Shown here: piece by piece, positions 1 to 10,022 of the stretch
How the letters are laid out: the number at the start of each line of letters is the position of its first letter
Position numbering within the stretch: the stretch's first letter is position 1
Source of the DNA: Ensifer aridi
Lineage (GTDB): Bacteria > Pseudomonadota > Alphaproteobacteria > Rhizobiales > Rhizobiaceae
Reading direction: 5' to 3'
Assembly: GCF_002078505.1 (NCBI RefSeq)
Contig: NZ_LUAV01000022.1
Location: forward strand, 1 to 64,000
Length of the DNA: 64,000 nt
The notes under the pieces: generated by a model
Told to the model about the DNA's origin: nothing
The model's database searches: none
Seen by the model: only the letters and a program-made list of their open reading frames with translations
Made by a program: the position numbers and the translations under genes

Positions 1-796
1 CCTGGCATTGCCGACCATTCGTAACCGACATCGAAGCTGATCGTCTACGGGCTATGTGTATGAACGTTGATAATCATCTCGCAACTTCCGGAACTCTCGC
101 GCCAGACCGGGCAAACCACCATCAACTCGCCGGCCCCGAAGGAAGATGGCTGGTCGGCGAGGTAAGAGGAAAGCTCGTTCAGAGGGGCCGGGGTGGCGGC
201 TCTCGGGTATCCCGCACTGATCCTTGCTGACGATGGCGACGCGGTACGGGTTCACCGCTGATCTGCCTCCGCGATTGGCCTCAACGCCGGCGGAGCGCTG
301 ACCTATACGGCCCGTGTCTTCGACACGATCGCCGCCCTGCCGAAAGAGTATCAAAGGCTAACGAGGGCCGGTCCGCCGGCCCTCGCCTCAGCATCCAAAA
401 GCAAGCGCCTTGAACAAGCCAGGTCCTCGTCATTGAGAGTGATTTTGCGCCGTTTAACGGTCGCATGCATCGGTGCGCGATGCAAATTGATCAACTTGAA
501 TGCTTTCCGAGCGCAGCCTCGCCCGACCTCCATCTCAATTGGAGAAGCGACCGACGCAAAGGCGCGCGGCGGCCGGGGCGAGGTTCCGTTTCGGCGCAAA
601 TGGACAGGACGTTAGCGTTTCCACGCGAACGTTCACCGCAATTCGCGAAGCTGAAGCGGCGGTGACCCGTCCACGTCGGTACCCAGCTTGTCACTACTCT
701 ACATAGTTTGTCAGTTTGTCGAAATACAGACAATTCGCAATCCGGTATAACCGCCATAATGCGATGCGTGTCCGATCCTGGAATGAGGAACCTGCC
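1..796. other. Left end without a supportable gene
   Basis: I see no convincing coding region before the TPR gene at 797. Short open frames exist on both strands, but they are arginine-rich or lack ribosome sites. A stretch read on the plus strand from about 290 to 400 has protein-like composition (it includes a segment reading TARVFDTIAALPKEYQRL) and could be the tail of a decayed gene, but I cannot name a family. A long minus-strand frame starting inside the TPR gene runs into this region and is a shadow. Confidence 0.5.
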
Positions 797-2116
797 ATGA
801 CCCACCTCGACAGCCGCGGCCTTCCCCTCTCGACGACGTCGGACCTCGCGGCCGAGCGCTACCGACATGGGGTCGATCTGCTCCTCTCCACTTGGCCCGG
901 CGCCGCGGAAATCCTGGAGGAGGCAATCGCGGCTGACCCCGACTTCGCTCTCGCTCACGCGGCGCGCGCGCGTCTGCACGCCATCCGTACTGAGCTTGCC
1001 TCGGCCAAGGCGCGGATCGCAGCGGCGGAGGAGATCGTTGCCCGGCGCGGAACCGAGCGGGAGCGGAGCCATGTGGAGGTCCTTTCCCTCGCCATCAATG
1101 GTCAGCCCGCCAAAGCGTTGGAGCGGGCGCTCGCGCACGCCGACGCTTGGCCCCGCGACATCCTGATTCTCTCGCTGCCGCTCGGTGCCTTCGGACTCCT
1201 CGCCTTCTCGGGGATGGCGGATCACGACCAGGCGCGCGTGGATCTCTGTGAGCGCCACGCGCGGCACTTCGACGCCGATGATTGGTGGTTCCTCACCTAC
1301 CGGGGCTGGGCCCATGCCGAGAATGGCAACGTGACGCTCGGTCGAGCGCTCACGCAACGCGGCTATGATCTGCGGACCGAAAACGCGAACGCGGCGCATG
1401 CGCTTTCGCATGCGATGTACGAGGGCGGCGCGGGCGAGGAGGCCGAGAGGCTGATCGCAGACTGGCTGCCTCGCTACGACCGCACCGGCATCCTCCACGG
1501 TCACATCGCCTGGCACTCGGCATTGGGCGCCCTGGAGCGAGGTGATCCGGAGAGCGCTCTCGCGATCTACGCGGATTACATTCAGCCTTCGGCTACGGCC
1601 GGAATGCCAGTCAACGTGGTCAGCGATACTGCCTCCTTCCTATGGCGGCTCCAGGCATACGGCCACACGGTGCCGGCGGGACTGTGGGCGGCGGCAGCAG
1701 CCTATTCCGGCGAATATTTCCAGAAGGCCGGCTTCGCTTTCGCGGATGTCCACATGGCCCTGATCGCGGCCGCGGTCGGCGACAGGGCTGCGGTCGAGCA
1801 GCGGGTGCAGGCGTTGACGGACTTGCTCGAGGCAGGAGCCCTGGCCGCGGGGCCAGTCGTGCCGGCGATCTGCCGCGCTGCCTTGTCCTTCGCGAATGAG
1901 GACTACGCAGGCTGCGCCCGCACCCTGGAGCCGATTGCGGCCGAGGTCGTGCGCATCGGCGGCAGTGGCGCCCAGCGCGAGTTAGTCGAGGACATGCTCC
2001 TCCTGGCCCTGATGCGTAGCGGTGAGGCTGTGAAAGCCCGTGAGCTGCTCGACCGCCGCCTGCACCGACGTCCATCGCCGCGCGACACGCGCTGGCACGC
2101 CCTGCTTGCAGCCTGA
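797..2116 (+). CDS. Tetratricopeptide-repeat protein
   Basis: A 439-residue soluble protein built of alpha-helical pairs. It resembles the bacterial TTC38/StaR-like TPR proteins, which have no known catalytic role and probably serve as scaffolds. Helical repeats such as AAEILEEAIAADPDFALAHA appear from about residue 30 onward. I chose the ATG at 797 because GAGGAA lies six bases upstream; the frame is open further upstream but has no ribosome site. It is followed by a LysR regulator on the same strand about 200 bases on. No signal peptide or membrane segment is visible. The specific function is unknown. Confidence 0.75.
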   Translation: MTHLDSRGLPLSTTSDLAAERYRHGVDLLLSTWPGAAEILEEAIAADPDFALAHAARARLHAIRTELASAKARIAAAEEIVARRGTERERSHVEVLSLAINGQPAKALERALAHADAWPRDILILSLPLGAFGLLAFSGMADHDQARVDLCERHARHFDADDWWFLTYRGWAHAENGNVTLGRALTQRGYDLRTENANAAHALSHAMYEGGAGEEAERLIADWLPRYDRTGILHGHIAWHSALGALERGDPESALAIYADYIQPSATAGMPVNVVSDTASFLWRLQAYGHTVPAGLWAAAAAYSGEYFQKAGFAFADVHMALIAAAVGDRAAVEQRVQALTDLLEAGALAAGPVVPAICRAALSFANEDYAGCARTLEPIAAEVVRIGGSGAQRELVEDMLLLALMRSGEAVKARELLDRRLHRRPSPRDTRWHALLAA

Positions 2117-2320
2117 CGATCCCCCTTCGCATGCTGATGCCCGCGTTGCCACAAGGTCACGCAAGTTGGTCGGGGATGCCGATGTTCCAAGGCTCGCGGT
2201 AGTTCGGCGGTGGCGTATGCTGGCCATCGACGGCAATACGCTCGACGGAGCAAGCCGCTGGCGGAGATGCTACTTTCGACCGCAAATGGTCGCGACGGCC
2301 GTTCCGAGCGGGTGATCAGA

Positions 2321-3244
2321 ATGAACAGGAAGTCGCCAGTATATCTCAATGCTCTGCGCGCGTTTGAAGCTAGCGCGCGTCACGGCAGCTTTTCGGGCGC
2401 TGCCGATGAGCTCAGTGTGACAGCAGCGGCGGTTGGGCAGATGGTGCGGGGGCTCGAGGATTGGCTGGGAATGCCACTATTTCAGCGTAGCGCTACCGGG
2501 AAAACCAGACTCACTTTAACCGAAAGCGCCGAGCGCGCGCTTCCGGATATCCGAGCGGGACTCGATCTCCTCGGGATTGGACTGGACCGGCTTCGAGAAT
2601 TGACAACGAGCGGCATTCTGAACGTTACCGTCAGTCCCGCTTTCGCCGCCAAATGGCTGCTACCGCGCATCGATCGCTTCCAAGCGAGGTGCCCGGAAAC
2701 AGATATCCGGCTCGAAACAAGCTTGAGGCTCGTCGACTATAAGGCGCATGGTATCGACGTCGGTGTGCGCTACGGAGAAGGCTCTTGGCCGGGTCTCGTT
2801 GCAGAGAAGCTGATGGAGGAGGAAATCTTTCCCGTCTGCTCCCCTACCTACTCCGATCTGGCCAATTTGACCGAGCCCGCAGATCTCACGCGAACCACAC
2901 TCATCCACGATCTCTCTGTCGACCCCGCGATCGGTTTCGTCACCTGGGACATGTGGCTGCAAGCTGCCGGTGTGCCTGAGGGGCAACCGCAGAGAGGGAT
3001 GAGGATCGACAATTCAGCGGCGGTGCTTCAGGCCGCGATCGAGGGGCGAGGCGTGGCTCTGGCACGCAGCATTCTGGCGAACGATGATCTGGCGGCGGGG
3101 CGAATCCTGCGTCTGTTCCCCGAAGTCAAAGTGCCTTCGAAGTTGGCCTACTATGTCGTTTATCGGGCGGAATATTCGTCGCTTCCGAAACTCCGGGCGT
3201 TCCGGGATTGGCTGATCGATGAGGCGACGTCCCTTCGGTCCTGA
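2321..3244 (+). CDS. LysR-family transcriptional regulator (GcvA-like)
   Basis: A 307-residue LysR-type regulator. The N-terminal winged helix-turn-helix (about residues 5-65) begins with YLNALRAFEASARHGSFSGA and a recognition helix near VTAAAVGQMVRGLED. The rest is a periplasmic-binding-fold effector domain with the GVALARSILANDDLAAGR segment typical of the GcvA branch. The length is normal for the family. The ATG at 2321 directly opens the conserved N terminus. It stands between the TPR gene and the redox operon starting at 3471, so it may regulate either, but no operator is obvious. The effector is not predictable. Confidence 0.88.
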   Translation: MNRKSPVYLNALRAFEASARHGSFSGAADELSVTAAAVGQMVRGLEDWLGMPLFQRSATGKTRLTLTESAERALPDIRAGLDLLGIGLDRLRELTTSGILNVTVSPAFAAKWLLPRIDRFQARCPETDIRLETSLRLVDYKAHGIDVGVRYGEGSWPGLVAEKLMEEEIFPVCSPTYSDLANLTEPADLTRTTLIHDLSVDPAIGFVTWDMWLQAAGVPEGQPQRGMRIDNSAAVLQAAIEGRGVALARSILANDDLAAGRILRLFPEVKVPSKLAYYVVYRAEYSSLPKLRAFRDWLIDEATSLRS

Positions 3245-3470
3245 TTTGAGCATCAGTTAGCATATCTCAGAGTCCCTGGAGAAAGCCCGGCGAAGTTTTT
3301 CTTTGCCGCAGGCAAGAAACTCTCATTTGTCAAGGCAGGCTCTCAGCGGCATTTCAAGTGTCCATGGCGCACGTGCTTGCACTGGAAAATCTCCACCGGG
3401 ACGGCTCCTCATTGAGGAGTCCACTGACCACGTGGGCAACTTATGCTAGGCGACGCTAGAGAGGATGATC

Positions 3471-3752
3471 ATGGCTTATCTTGAAATCACGATGCAGATC
3501 GCTGCTGAGAACCGCCGCGCTGCCGCAGGCGTCTATCAGAAGTACAAGGAGCCGTTTCTGTCGCAGATCGCTGGCGCGACATCCAAAGAGCTACTCATCC
3601 GCGACGACGACGTTCAGGTTCTCCATGGTTTCAACAGCGTCGAGGACGCAAAGGCCTATCTCGAGAGCGCACTGTTCACCGATGATGTTTTGGCCGGGCT
3701 GAAGCCGCTTCTGGCAGCCTCACCGGAAATCCGCATCTACGCCGTGGCCTAA
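3471..3752 (+). CDS. Small dimeric alpha/beta-barrel protein, unknown substrate
   Basis: A 93-residue protein beginning MAYLEITMQIAAENR. Its size and alternating strand-helix pattern resemble dimeric ferredoxin-like barrels (antibiotic-biosynthesis-monooxygenase or EthD-like), but I see no decisive motif. The ATG at 3471 fits the GAGG six bases upstream better than the ATG at 3465, which abuts it. It is the first gene of a tight run with an amine oxidase, an alcohol dehydrogenase and a cupin, so a redox role is likely, though inferred. Confidence 0.7.
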   Translation: MAYLEITMQIAAENRRAAAGVYQKYKEPFLSQIAGATSKELLIRDDDVQVLHGFNSVEDAKAYLESALFTDDVLAGLKPLLAASPEIRIYAVA

Positions 3753-3794
3753 GCCACAGGGAACGGGTCGGATCGCCGGCCCTTCATCTTTGCA

Positions 3795-4946
3795 ATGAGC
3801 TCATCTGTGTCACAAATCATTCTGATCGTTGGCGGCGGGCTTGCGGGCCTGACCGCAGCCAGTCTCCTCCATCGAGCCGGTGTCGGCTTCAAGCTTCTTG
3901 AGGCTCGAGATCGCCTGGGAGGCCGAATTCTGTCCGTCGACGCCACCGGTGAGCCATCGGGCGACGGCTTCGATCTGGGCCCGTCCTGGTTCTGGCCCGG
4001 CTTGCAGCCGGCTATGGGGGACCTCGTCCATCTTCTCGGGCTTCACTACTTCGAACAGAACAGCGATGGCGACGTGATCTTCCAGCGGATGTCCCGCGAA
4101 GCCCCTCAGCGCTATCGCGGAATGCGACAGGACCCGCAGTCCATGCGGCTCGTCGGCGGCACGGGCGCGATCATATCGGCGCTTGCCGAAAGCCTGCCCG
4201 CACAAAGCATTCAGCTCAGTGCGCGGGTGACACATGTCTCGCTCGAAGGCCAAGAGGTCGTTGTGCAGTATGTCGATGGAAGCGGATCGTCCCATAAGCA
4301 GCGGGCGTCGCATGTTTTGTTCGCACTGCCGCCGCGTCTGCTCGAGGCAAAGGTGTTGTTTTCCCCCTCGCTCGACTTCGCGACATCCGAGCGATGGCAG
4401 CGAACTCCGACCTGGATGGCGCCCCATGCAAAGTTCTTCGCCCTCTACGACCGCCCATTCTGGCGCGACGCCGGCCTCTCCGGCACGGCGCAAAGCCTGG
4501 TGGGCCCACTGGTAGAGATACACGATGCGACAACCGCTTCGGGCCGGGCTGCTCTGTTCGGCTTCGTCGGCCTTCCGGCCGAGCAACGCGCAGCCGTCGG
4601 ACGCGATGCGATCGTCGCGGCTTCGGTCCAGCAACTCGCGCAGATGTTCGGCCCGCAGGCCGCCAGCCCGCGCGCGACATTGTTCAAGGACTGGACGGAC
4701 GACCCCTTGACCGCGACCGCCGACGATAGGGCGGGCGGCCATCCCAGTTCCGATCGACGGCCATGGGTCAATGGAAAATGGCGGGATTACATCTCGCTGG
4801 CTGGCAGCGAGACCAGCCTGAGCGAACCCGGTTACCTGGCCGGCGCGGTTGAAGCCGCCACTCGAACGGCGAACGAAATCATCAGCAGACTGGGCAGGTC
4901 CGAGCGACAGGCGTTCGCCCCGTCGTCCGAAGTATCCCGGGCATAG
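3795..4946 (+). CDS. Flavin-containing amine oxidase (NAD(P)/FAD-binding)
   Basis: A 383-residue FAD-dependent oxidoreductase of the monoamine oxidase/phytoene desaturase superfamily. The N terminus has the dinucleotide fold (VGGGLAGLTAASLL, about residues 12-25) followed by the family signature LEARDRLGGRI. The C terminus has the second FAD contact, SEPGYLAGAVEAA. The family oxidises primary or secondary amines to imines with release of hydrogen peroxide; the substrate here is unknown. It is shorter than typical monoamine oxidases (about 450 residues). It lies 42 bases after the small barrel protein and 12 bases before the alcohol dehydrogenase, so the genes are probably co-transcribed. Confidence 0.85.
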   Translation: MSSSVSQIILIVGGGLAGLTAASLLHRAGVGFKLLEARDRLGGRILSVDATGEPSGDGFDLGPSWFWPGLQPAMGDLVHLLGLHYFEQNSDGDVIFQRMSREAPQRYRGMRQDPQSMRLVGGTGAIISALAESLPAQSIQLSARVTHVSLEGQEVVVQYVDGSGSSHKQRASHVLFALPPRLLEAKVLFSPSLDFATSERWQRTPTWMAPHAKFFALYDRPFWRDAGLSGTAQSLVGPLVEIHDATTASGRAALFGFVGLPAEQRAAVGRDAIVAASVQQLAQMFGPQAASPRATLFKDWTDDPLTATADDRAGGHPSSDRRPWVNGKWRDYISLAGSETSLSEPGYLAGAVEAATRTANEIISRLGRSERQAFAPSSEVSRA

Positions 4947-4958
4947 GGACTGAGAACC

Positions 4959-5993
4959 ATGAAGGCCACCTACCGAGCCATGCAGGTGAAGACGCCCGGC
5001 AACCTTGAACTGGTTGAGCGACAGACGCCTGCTCCAAACCCGGGTGAAGTGCTAATCGCCGTTGAGGCCTGCGGCATCTGTGGCGCGGATGCGAGCGACA
5101 TCGACAATGCCGATCCGGCGCTGCAGCCGCGGGTGCCCGGTCACGAAGTGGTCGGCCGCATCGTTGCCATTGGTGCAAACACGCCGTCTATCTGGAAGGT
5201 CGGACAGCGCGTCGGAGTCGGTCGTCTCGGCGGCCATTGCAACGAATGCACCGAATGCCGCCGAGGCCGTTTCAACCTCTGCCGCAATCAGCCCATTGTC
5301 GGATCCTCCTGCGATGGTGGCTATGCCGAGATAATGATCGCGCGAGCAACAGGGCTTGTCTCCATTCCGGACGAACTGTCGTCCGAGGAGGCCGCGCCCA
5401 TCCTCTGCGCCGGCATTGCCACGTTCAACGCGCTGAAGAAATCCGGCGCCGAGCCCGGCGATACCGTTGCCGTTCTTGGCATTGGCGGTCTCGGCCACAT
5501 GGCGCTGCAGTACGCCCGCAAGATGGGATTTCGGGTGATCGCAGTAGGCCGCGGCGAGGATATCGCCGCGGACGCCGCGAGGCTTGGAGCACATCGATAC
5601 ATCGACACCTACGTGGAAAACCCTGCCGATGCAATCAACGCGATGGGCGGTGCCAAAGCGATCCTGACCACGACCGCCAATCCGACGGCCGTTAGCGCGT
5701 TGATGCCCGCGCTTGCTCCGGAGGGGCGTTTGATCGTGCTCGGAGTCGGCAAGGATCCGCTGCCCGTTTCGACGCGATCCCTTGTAGGGGCCGAACGCAG
5801 CATAGTCGGATCGATCACGGGCTCTCCCTACGAGAACGAGAAAACGTTGGATTTCAGCGTTCTGACGGGCGTGCGACCGATGATCGAGACCATGCCGCTG
5901 GCGCGGGCTGAAGACGCAGTTCAAAAAATGAGGTCCGGTGACGCGAAATTCCGGATCGTGCTCACGATGGGAGACCAGACCGATGCGCATTAA
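4959..5993 (+). CDS. Zinc-dependent alcohol dehydrogenase (MDR superfamily)
   Basis: A 344-residue medium-chain dehydrogenase. Visible features are the catalytic-zinc cysteine in ACGICGAD, the VPGHEVVG motif, the four-cysteine structural zinc lobe (CNECTECRRGRFNLC) and the NAD-binding GIGGLGHMALQYA. It should oxidise an alcohol or reduce an aldehyde with NAD(P); the substrate is not predictable. The start at 4959 follows the amine oxidase stop by 12 bases, and its 3' end overlaps the cupin gene by 11 bases. It could process the aldehyde released by the neighbouring amine oxidase (inference). It is distinct from the alcohol dehydrogenase at 47185-48237. Confidence 0.9.
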   Translation: MKATYRAMQVKTPGNLELVERQTPAPNPGEVLIAVEACGICGADASDIDNADPALQPRVPGHEVVGRIVAIGANTPSIWKVGQRVGVGRLGGHCNECTECRRGRFNLCRNQPIVGSSCDGGYAEIMIARATGLVSIPDELSSEEAAPILCAGIATFNALKKSGAEPGDTVAVLGIGGLGHMALQYARKMGFRVIAVGRGEDIAADAARLGAHRYIDTYVENPADAINAMGGAKAILTTTANPTAVSALMPALAPEGRLIVLGVGKDPLPVSTRSLVGAERSIVGSITGSPYENEKTLDFSVLTGVRPMIETMPLARAEDAVQKMRSGDAKFRIVLTMGDQTDAH

Positions 5994-6663
5994 TGAAGAC
6001 CTGACGAAACCGGTGATCGTTCACTCGGCAAAACTCGACTGGATTCCCAGTCCCTCCGCAGGCGTAGATCGCCGCATGCTTTACCGCATCGGCGGCGAGA
6101 TGGCGCGCGCGACCACGATTGTCCGCTACGCGCCGGGAAGCATGTTTCCGCGCCATGTCCATAGCGGCGGCGAGGAAATCCTCGTGCTTGAGGGCACGTT
6201 CCAGGACGAGCATGGCGACTATCCGGCGGGTTGCTATTTCCGTAACCCGCCCGGCACCTCGCATGTGCCGGCGGCGAAAGACGGCTGCACAATCTTCGTG
6301 CGTCTCTGGCAATATCGTGAGGGCGACGATGCGCAGATCGTTCGCCAGCCCGGCGAGGGTGAGGCAGCGCCGTTGCGCGACGGGGCCGACGCCGCGCGTA
6401 TCCTTTTCGACGACGGGAAGGAACGCGTTTCAATCGAGGAATGGCGGCCCGATTCCGCCATTACGATCGAAAATCAGCGTGGTCTCGAATTCCTGCTGCT
6501 TTCCGGCAGCCTCGTAATTGGCGCCGAACAACTGGAGCCGCAGAGCTGGGGCCGGCTGCCCGCAGGCGAGCCGCTTAAGGCGACGACCGGACCTGAGGGC
6601 GCTGAGATCTGGATCAAGGAAGCACCACTTCAGCACCCGGACGTATTGCAGATTCCCGGTTGA
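5983..6663 (+). CDS. ChrR-like cupin-domain protein
   Basis: A 226-residue protein with two cupin repeats. The first carries metal-ligand-like residues in FPRHVHSGGEEILVLEG and the following PAGCYFRNPPGTSH; the second (about residues 140-215) is degenerate. This matches the cupin part of ChrR anti-sigma factors, but without the N-terminal anti-sigma domain. No ECF sigma factor is nearby. The ATG at 5983 overlaps the alcohol dehydrogenase stop, indicating translational coupling. It may be a metal-binding sensor or a small-molecule-modifying cupin. Confidence 0.8.
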   Translation: MRINEDLTKPVIVHSAKLDWIPSPSAGVDRRMLYRIGGEMARATTIVRYAPGSMFPRHVHSGGEEILVLEGTFQDEHGDYPAGCYFRNPPGTSHVPAAKDGCTIFVRLWQYREGDDAQIVRQPGEGEAAPLRDGADAARILFDDGKERVSIEEWRPDSAITIENQRGLEFLLLSGSLVIGAEQLEPQSWGRLPAGEPLKATTGPEGAEIWIKEAPLQHPDVLQIPG

Positions 6664-6855
6664 GAGCCGCAGCTGGGATCTCGTAGAGACGGTCACCACA
6701 TGCGGATGACCGCGTCGCCGGCATGGTGGAAAAATAGTAGCGGAAAATCGCGCATCCCGTTCTGCAAGATCTGGGTCCCAATAGCATAAGCGCCCTGTGC
6801 CTGCGTCCAACAGCGCGCCGCCGGGGCAATTCGATTTTTTGGCCAATCAAGACAA

Positions 6856-7746
6856 GTGCGAATTCCATTCATGAGATATAACCGCGTTGCGTTTGCCACT
6901 GGGGCAATGATGGCCGCTGCGATATTCCTGTTCTCCATGAGGTCGGAGGCCGGGCCACTTTGTCCGAAGGGCGATGAGCTGAAGGTGCGTTTGCCGGACC
7001 CCGTTTCGGGCCGTCAATATGAGATCTATGTCAGCCTGCCCGCAGACTATGCGATGAACTCCGATAGATCCTATCCCCTGGTAATCATTGCGGATGGCGG
7101 CCGGGCGTTTTCGAAGCTCAAGTGCGATGCCCGCACGCTCGAGAACAGCAAGGCCATTAGGCAATCGATCATCGTTGGTCTCTCCTATGCGCTCGGCGAT
7201 GATCTTCAGGACAGCAGACGTCGCGACTACACACCTGCGGCGCTCCCGAAGGGGGGAAAACTCTATGGGGGCGCCGCCGCCTATCAACGCTATCTTCGTG
7301 ATGTCGTCCTCCGGTATGTCGAGGACCACTACCGTGTGGCCCCCACGAACCGCATTTTCTGGGGGCACTCATATGGCGGTCTTTTTGGCGCGCACATCCT
7401 GCTGACGGAGCCCTCGCTCTTCAAGACCTATGTCCTTGGAAGTCCGTCCTTCTGGTTCGCGAACGAAGCGATATACGATCTAGAGGCGCGCTACGCTGAG
7501 ACAAACCGGCAGCTTCCAGCGACCGTTTTCCTCTATGTCGGAGGGCTGGAGACCGCACGTTATGATCCTGCAAGAAAGGGAAGAACCCGCGACATGATCT
7601 CAGGGATGCAGAAATTCGAAGAGCGACTCCAAGCACGCCGTTACGAAGGCCTTCAAATCTCCTCGATCGTCATCACCGGAAAGGATCATGTCAGCTCTGT
7701 AAGGCCCGGATTCGGTTGGGCGTTGAAGGCGGCACTCCGAGATTGA
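6856..7746 (+). CDS. Secreted alpha/beta-hydrolase of the esterase D/IroE-like family
   Basis: A 296-residue hydrolase with an N-terminal hydrophobic segment (about residues 12-27), probably a signal peptide cut before the GPLCPKGD region. The nucleophile elbow is GHSYGG with the serine at residue 172; an acidic residue and the histidine of GKDHVSS near the C terminus would complete the triad. Similar proteins hydrolyse esters or siderophore trilactones in the periplasm. The start is GTG at 6856 or ATG at 6871. The gene stands alone, about 190 bases after the cupin gene. Nothing nearby indicates the substrate. Confidence 0.8.
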   Translation: MRIPFMRYNRVAFATGAMMAAAIFLFSMRSEAGPLCPKGDELKVRLPDPVSGRQYEIYVSLPADYAMNSDRSYPLVIIADGGRAFSKLKCDARTLENSKAIRQSIIVGLSYALGDDLQDSRRRDYTPAALPKGGKLYGGAAAYQRYLRDVVLRYVEDHYRVAPTNRIFWGHSYGGLFGAHILLTEPSLFKTYVLGSPSFWFANEAIYDLEARYAETNRQLPATVFLYVGGLETARYDPARKGRTRDMISGMQKFEERLQARRYEGLQISSIVITGKDHVSSVRPGFGWALKAALRD

Positions 7747-7959
7747 CCGATTGCCGCTCCGCGTCTTGAACAGACTGCCAGCAAGCGCATTCACGGCATA
7801 ACCACGGTCAGTACTCGCGAAGCAACTGAGGAGCGGTCGGTCTCGGCCGCATGGCGCTGTAACTCTTGGGATCTAAGCATCGGCCCGAACAAGAGATGCA
7901 TGCCTGGAAGGCGCAGACAGGCTGTCGATGCTGACCTTAACGAACGCCGCAATTCAGTC

Positions 7960-9174
7960 CTAGTCACCGGAAATCCTGCAAACTGCAGCCTTTAGCCGGA
8001 CAATCGCCTCGTCGACCGTTGCCCGGGCGCAGCCGAGGTTCACGCGCATGTAACCGTGGCCCTCCATGCCGAACTTCTGCCCCTTGTCGAGCCAGAGCCG
8101 CGCCTCGGTCAGCATGAATCTTTCCAGTGCTTCGGCATCCAGACCCAACGCCCGGCAATCCATCCATGCGAGATAAAGCGCGTCCGCCGGAAGCACAGTG
8201 AGCCCCGCATTCCACCCGTTGATCTCGGCTGCGAAATGGGCGTGGTTGGCGCGGACGTAGGTGATAAGGCTATCAAGCCATGCCTCCCCGTGGATATAGG
8301 CGGCTTCGGCCGCAACCATGCCCATTGAGTTCACACGAGGATAAAGGTTGCGTTCCAGCTGGCGCTGGAATTCCGCGCGTAGACGCGGATTGGGGATGAA
8401 GGCATTCGCGCACTGCAAGCCCGGCAGGTTGAAGGTCTTCGAGGGCGCGGTGCAGGTGATCGAATTTTTGGCGAACGCCTCGGACAGGCTGGCGAACGGC
8501 ACATGCCGGCAGGCGGGATTCATGACCAGGTCCTGGTGGATCTCGTCGGAGACGACGAGAATTCCGTGACGGGCGCAGATTTCGCCCATGCTGCGCAGTT
8601 CGTCTTCGGTCCAGACATTGCCGGTCGGGTTGTGCGGGTTCGAGAGGATGAAGATCTTCGTGTTCGGACGGATCGCGGCCTCGAACACGGCGGCATCATA
8701 GCGGTAGCCAGTCTCGGTCCGGGTGAGCGGCGCACGCGCGGGAAACCGCCCATTGATGAGAACGTCGTCGTGGAAATGCGCATAGACCGGCGGCTGGATC
8801 AGAACGGTATCGCCGGGAGCCGAAAAGGCTTGCACGATGGTCTTGAGCGCGGTGATCACGCCGGAGACCGGCACCACCCAATCGGGCGCGACCTCCCAGC
8901 CGAAGCGACGCTGCTGCCAGCCGGTCACGGCGGCAATATAGCTGTCACGCGCGCCGAAGGAATAGCCGAAGACACCATGCTGCGCAGTCTCGACAAGCGC
9001 ATCGCTCACACATTGGGGTGCGCGAAAGTCCATGTCGGCAACCCACATCGGCAGGGGATTGGCAGCCGCCGCTTCCGCCGGAAGGAAGAACCTCGCGCTG
9101 TCCCATTTGAGCGAGTTCGAACCGCGACGGTCGGTCGCCTCGTCAAAGTTGATCACCTGAGCATGCATATTCAT
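7960..9174 (-). CDS. malY: MalY/PatB-type cystathionine beta-lyase (PLP aminotransferase fold)
   Basis: A 404-residue fold-type I PLP enzyme. The Schiff-base lysine is K246 in APSKTFNLPGLQ, and the LSNPHNPTGNVW and SDEIHQDL motifs are intact. MalY/PatB proteins cleave C-S bonds of cystathionine or cysteine, giving pyruvate, ammonia and a thiol. It lies 46 bases downstream of the ABC transporter ATPase on the same strand, so the transporter may import a sulfur-containing amino acid that this enzyme cleaves. That link is inference. Confidence 0.9.
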   Translation of the reverse strand: MNMHAQVINFDEATDRRGSNSLKWDSARFFLPAEAAAANPLPMWVADMDFRAPQCVSDALVETAQHGVFGYSFGARDSYIAAVTGWQQRRFGWEVAPDWVVPVSGVITALKTIVQAFSAPGDTVLIQPPVYAHFHDDVLINGRFPARAPLTRTETGYRYDAAVFEAAIRPNTKIFILSNPHNPTGNVWTEDELRSMGEICARHGILVVSDEIHQDLVMNPACRHVPFASLSEAFAKNSITCTAPSKTFNLPGLQCANAFIPNPRLRAEFQRQLERNLYPRVNSMGMVAAEAAYIHGEAWLDSLITYVRANHAHFAAEINGWNAGLTVLPADALYLAWMDCRALGLDAEALERFMLTEARLWLDKGQKFGMEGHGYMRVNLGCARATVDEAIVRLKAAVCRISGD

Positions 9175-9220
9175 GAGTACCTCGTCTGAAAACTGTGGGA
9201 GCGCTGGGCAAGGCGTCGCC

Positions 9221-10009
9221 TCAGTGGCGGAGGATCTGGCTCAGGAACAGCCGTGTGCGCTCGGATTGCGGGTTGTTGAAGAAGTCGTGCGGATTGTTCT
9301 CTTCGACGATCTGTCCCTGATCCATAAAGATCACGCGATTGGCCACGGCTTGCGCGAACCCCATCTCGTGCGTGACACAGAGCATGGTCATCCCCTCCTC
9401 TGCGAGCTCGATCATCGTGTCCAGCACCTCCTTAATCATCTCGGGGTCGAGCGCGGAGGTTGGCTCGTCAAAGAGCATGATCCGTGGCTTCATGCAGAGC
9501 GAACGGGCGATGGCCACCCGCTGCTGCTGGCCGCCCGAGAGCTGGCCGGGGTATTTGTTGGCCTGCTCGGGGATCTTGACCTTTTCCAGGAAGTGCATTG
9601 CCGTCTCGATCGCTTCCCTCCTGGGGATCTCGCGCACCCAGATGGGGGCGAGCGTACAGTTCTCGAGGATCGTCAGATGCGGGAACAGGTTGAAGTGCTG
9701 GAACACCATGCCCACCTCCGAGCGCACCTTGTCGATGTTTTTGAGGTCCGATGACAGCTCGATCCCGTCCACCACGATCTTGCCCGCCTGATGTTCCTCA
9801 AGGCGGTTGATGCAGCGGATCATCGTCGATTTCCCCGATCCCGACGGACCGGCGATGACGATGCGCTCGCCGCGTCTCACAGTAAGGTTGATGTCGCGTA
9901 GTACGTGGTAGGTCCCGTACCACTTGTTCATGTCCTCGATCCGGATCGCGACCTCCTCGGACACCCTCATGCGGCTGCGGTCGATCTCGGTTTCTAAATT
10001 GAGTTCCAT
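9221..10009 (-). CDS. aapP: Amino-acid ABC transporter ATP-binding protein (AapP-like)
   Basis: A 262-residue ABC ATPase. Walker A is GPSGSGKST, the signature is [15 protein letters not shown] and Walker B is [14 protein letters not shown], followed by the H-loop in CVTHEMGFA. It is most like the polar amino-acid uptake ATPases (AapP, GlnQ). It powers import through the two permeases encoded just upstream, with a 13-base gap. Length and motifs are all normal. Confidence 0.95.
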   Translation of the reverse strand: MELNLETEIDRSRMRVSEEVAIRIEDMNKWYGTYHVLRDINLTVRRGERIVIAGPSGSGKSTMIRCINRLEEHQAGKIVVDGIELSSDLKNIDKVRSEVGMVFQHFNLFPHLTILENCTLAPIWVREIPRREAIETAMHFLEKVKIPEQANKYPGQLSGGQQQRVAIARSLCMKPRIMLFDEPTSALDPEMIKEVLDTMIELAEEGMTMLCVTHEMGFAQAVANRVIFMDQGQIVEENNPHDFFNNPQSERTRLFLSQILRH

Positions 10010-10022
10010 CAGGTGGGCCTCC

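Noticed and set aside
491-1516. 341-codon minus-strand open frame
   Set aside because: It lies opposite the TPR gene, is arginine/proline-rich, and has no ribosome site; long shadow frames are common in GC-rich coding DNA.
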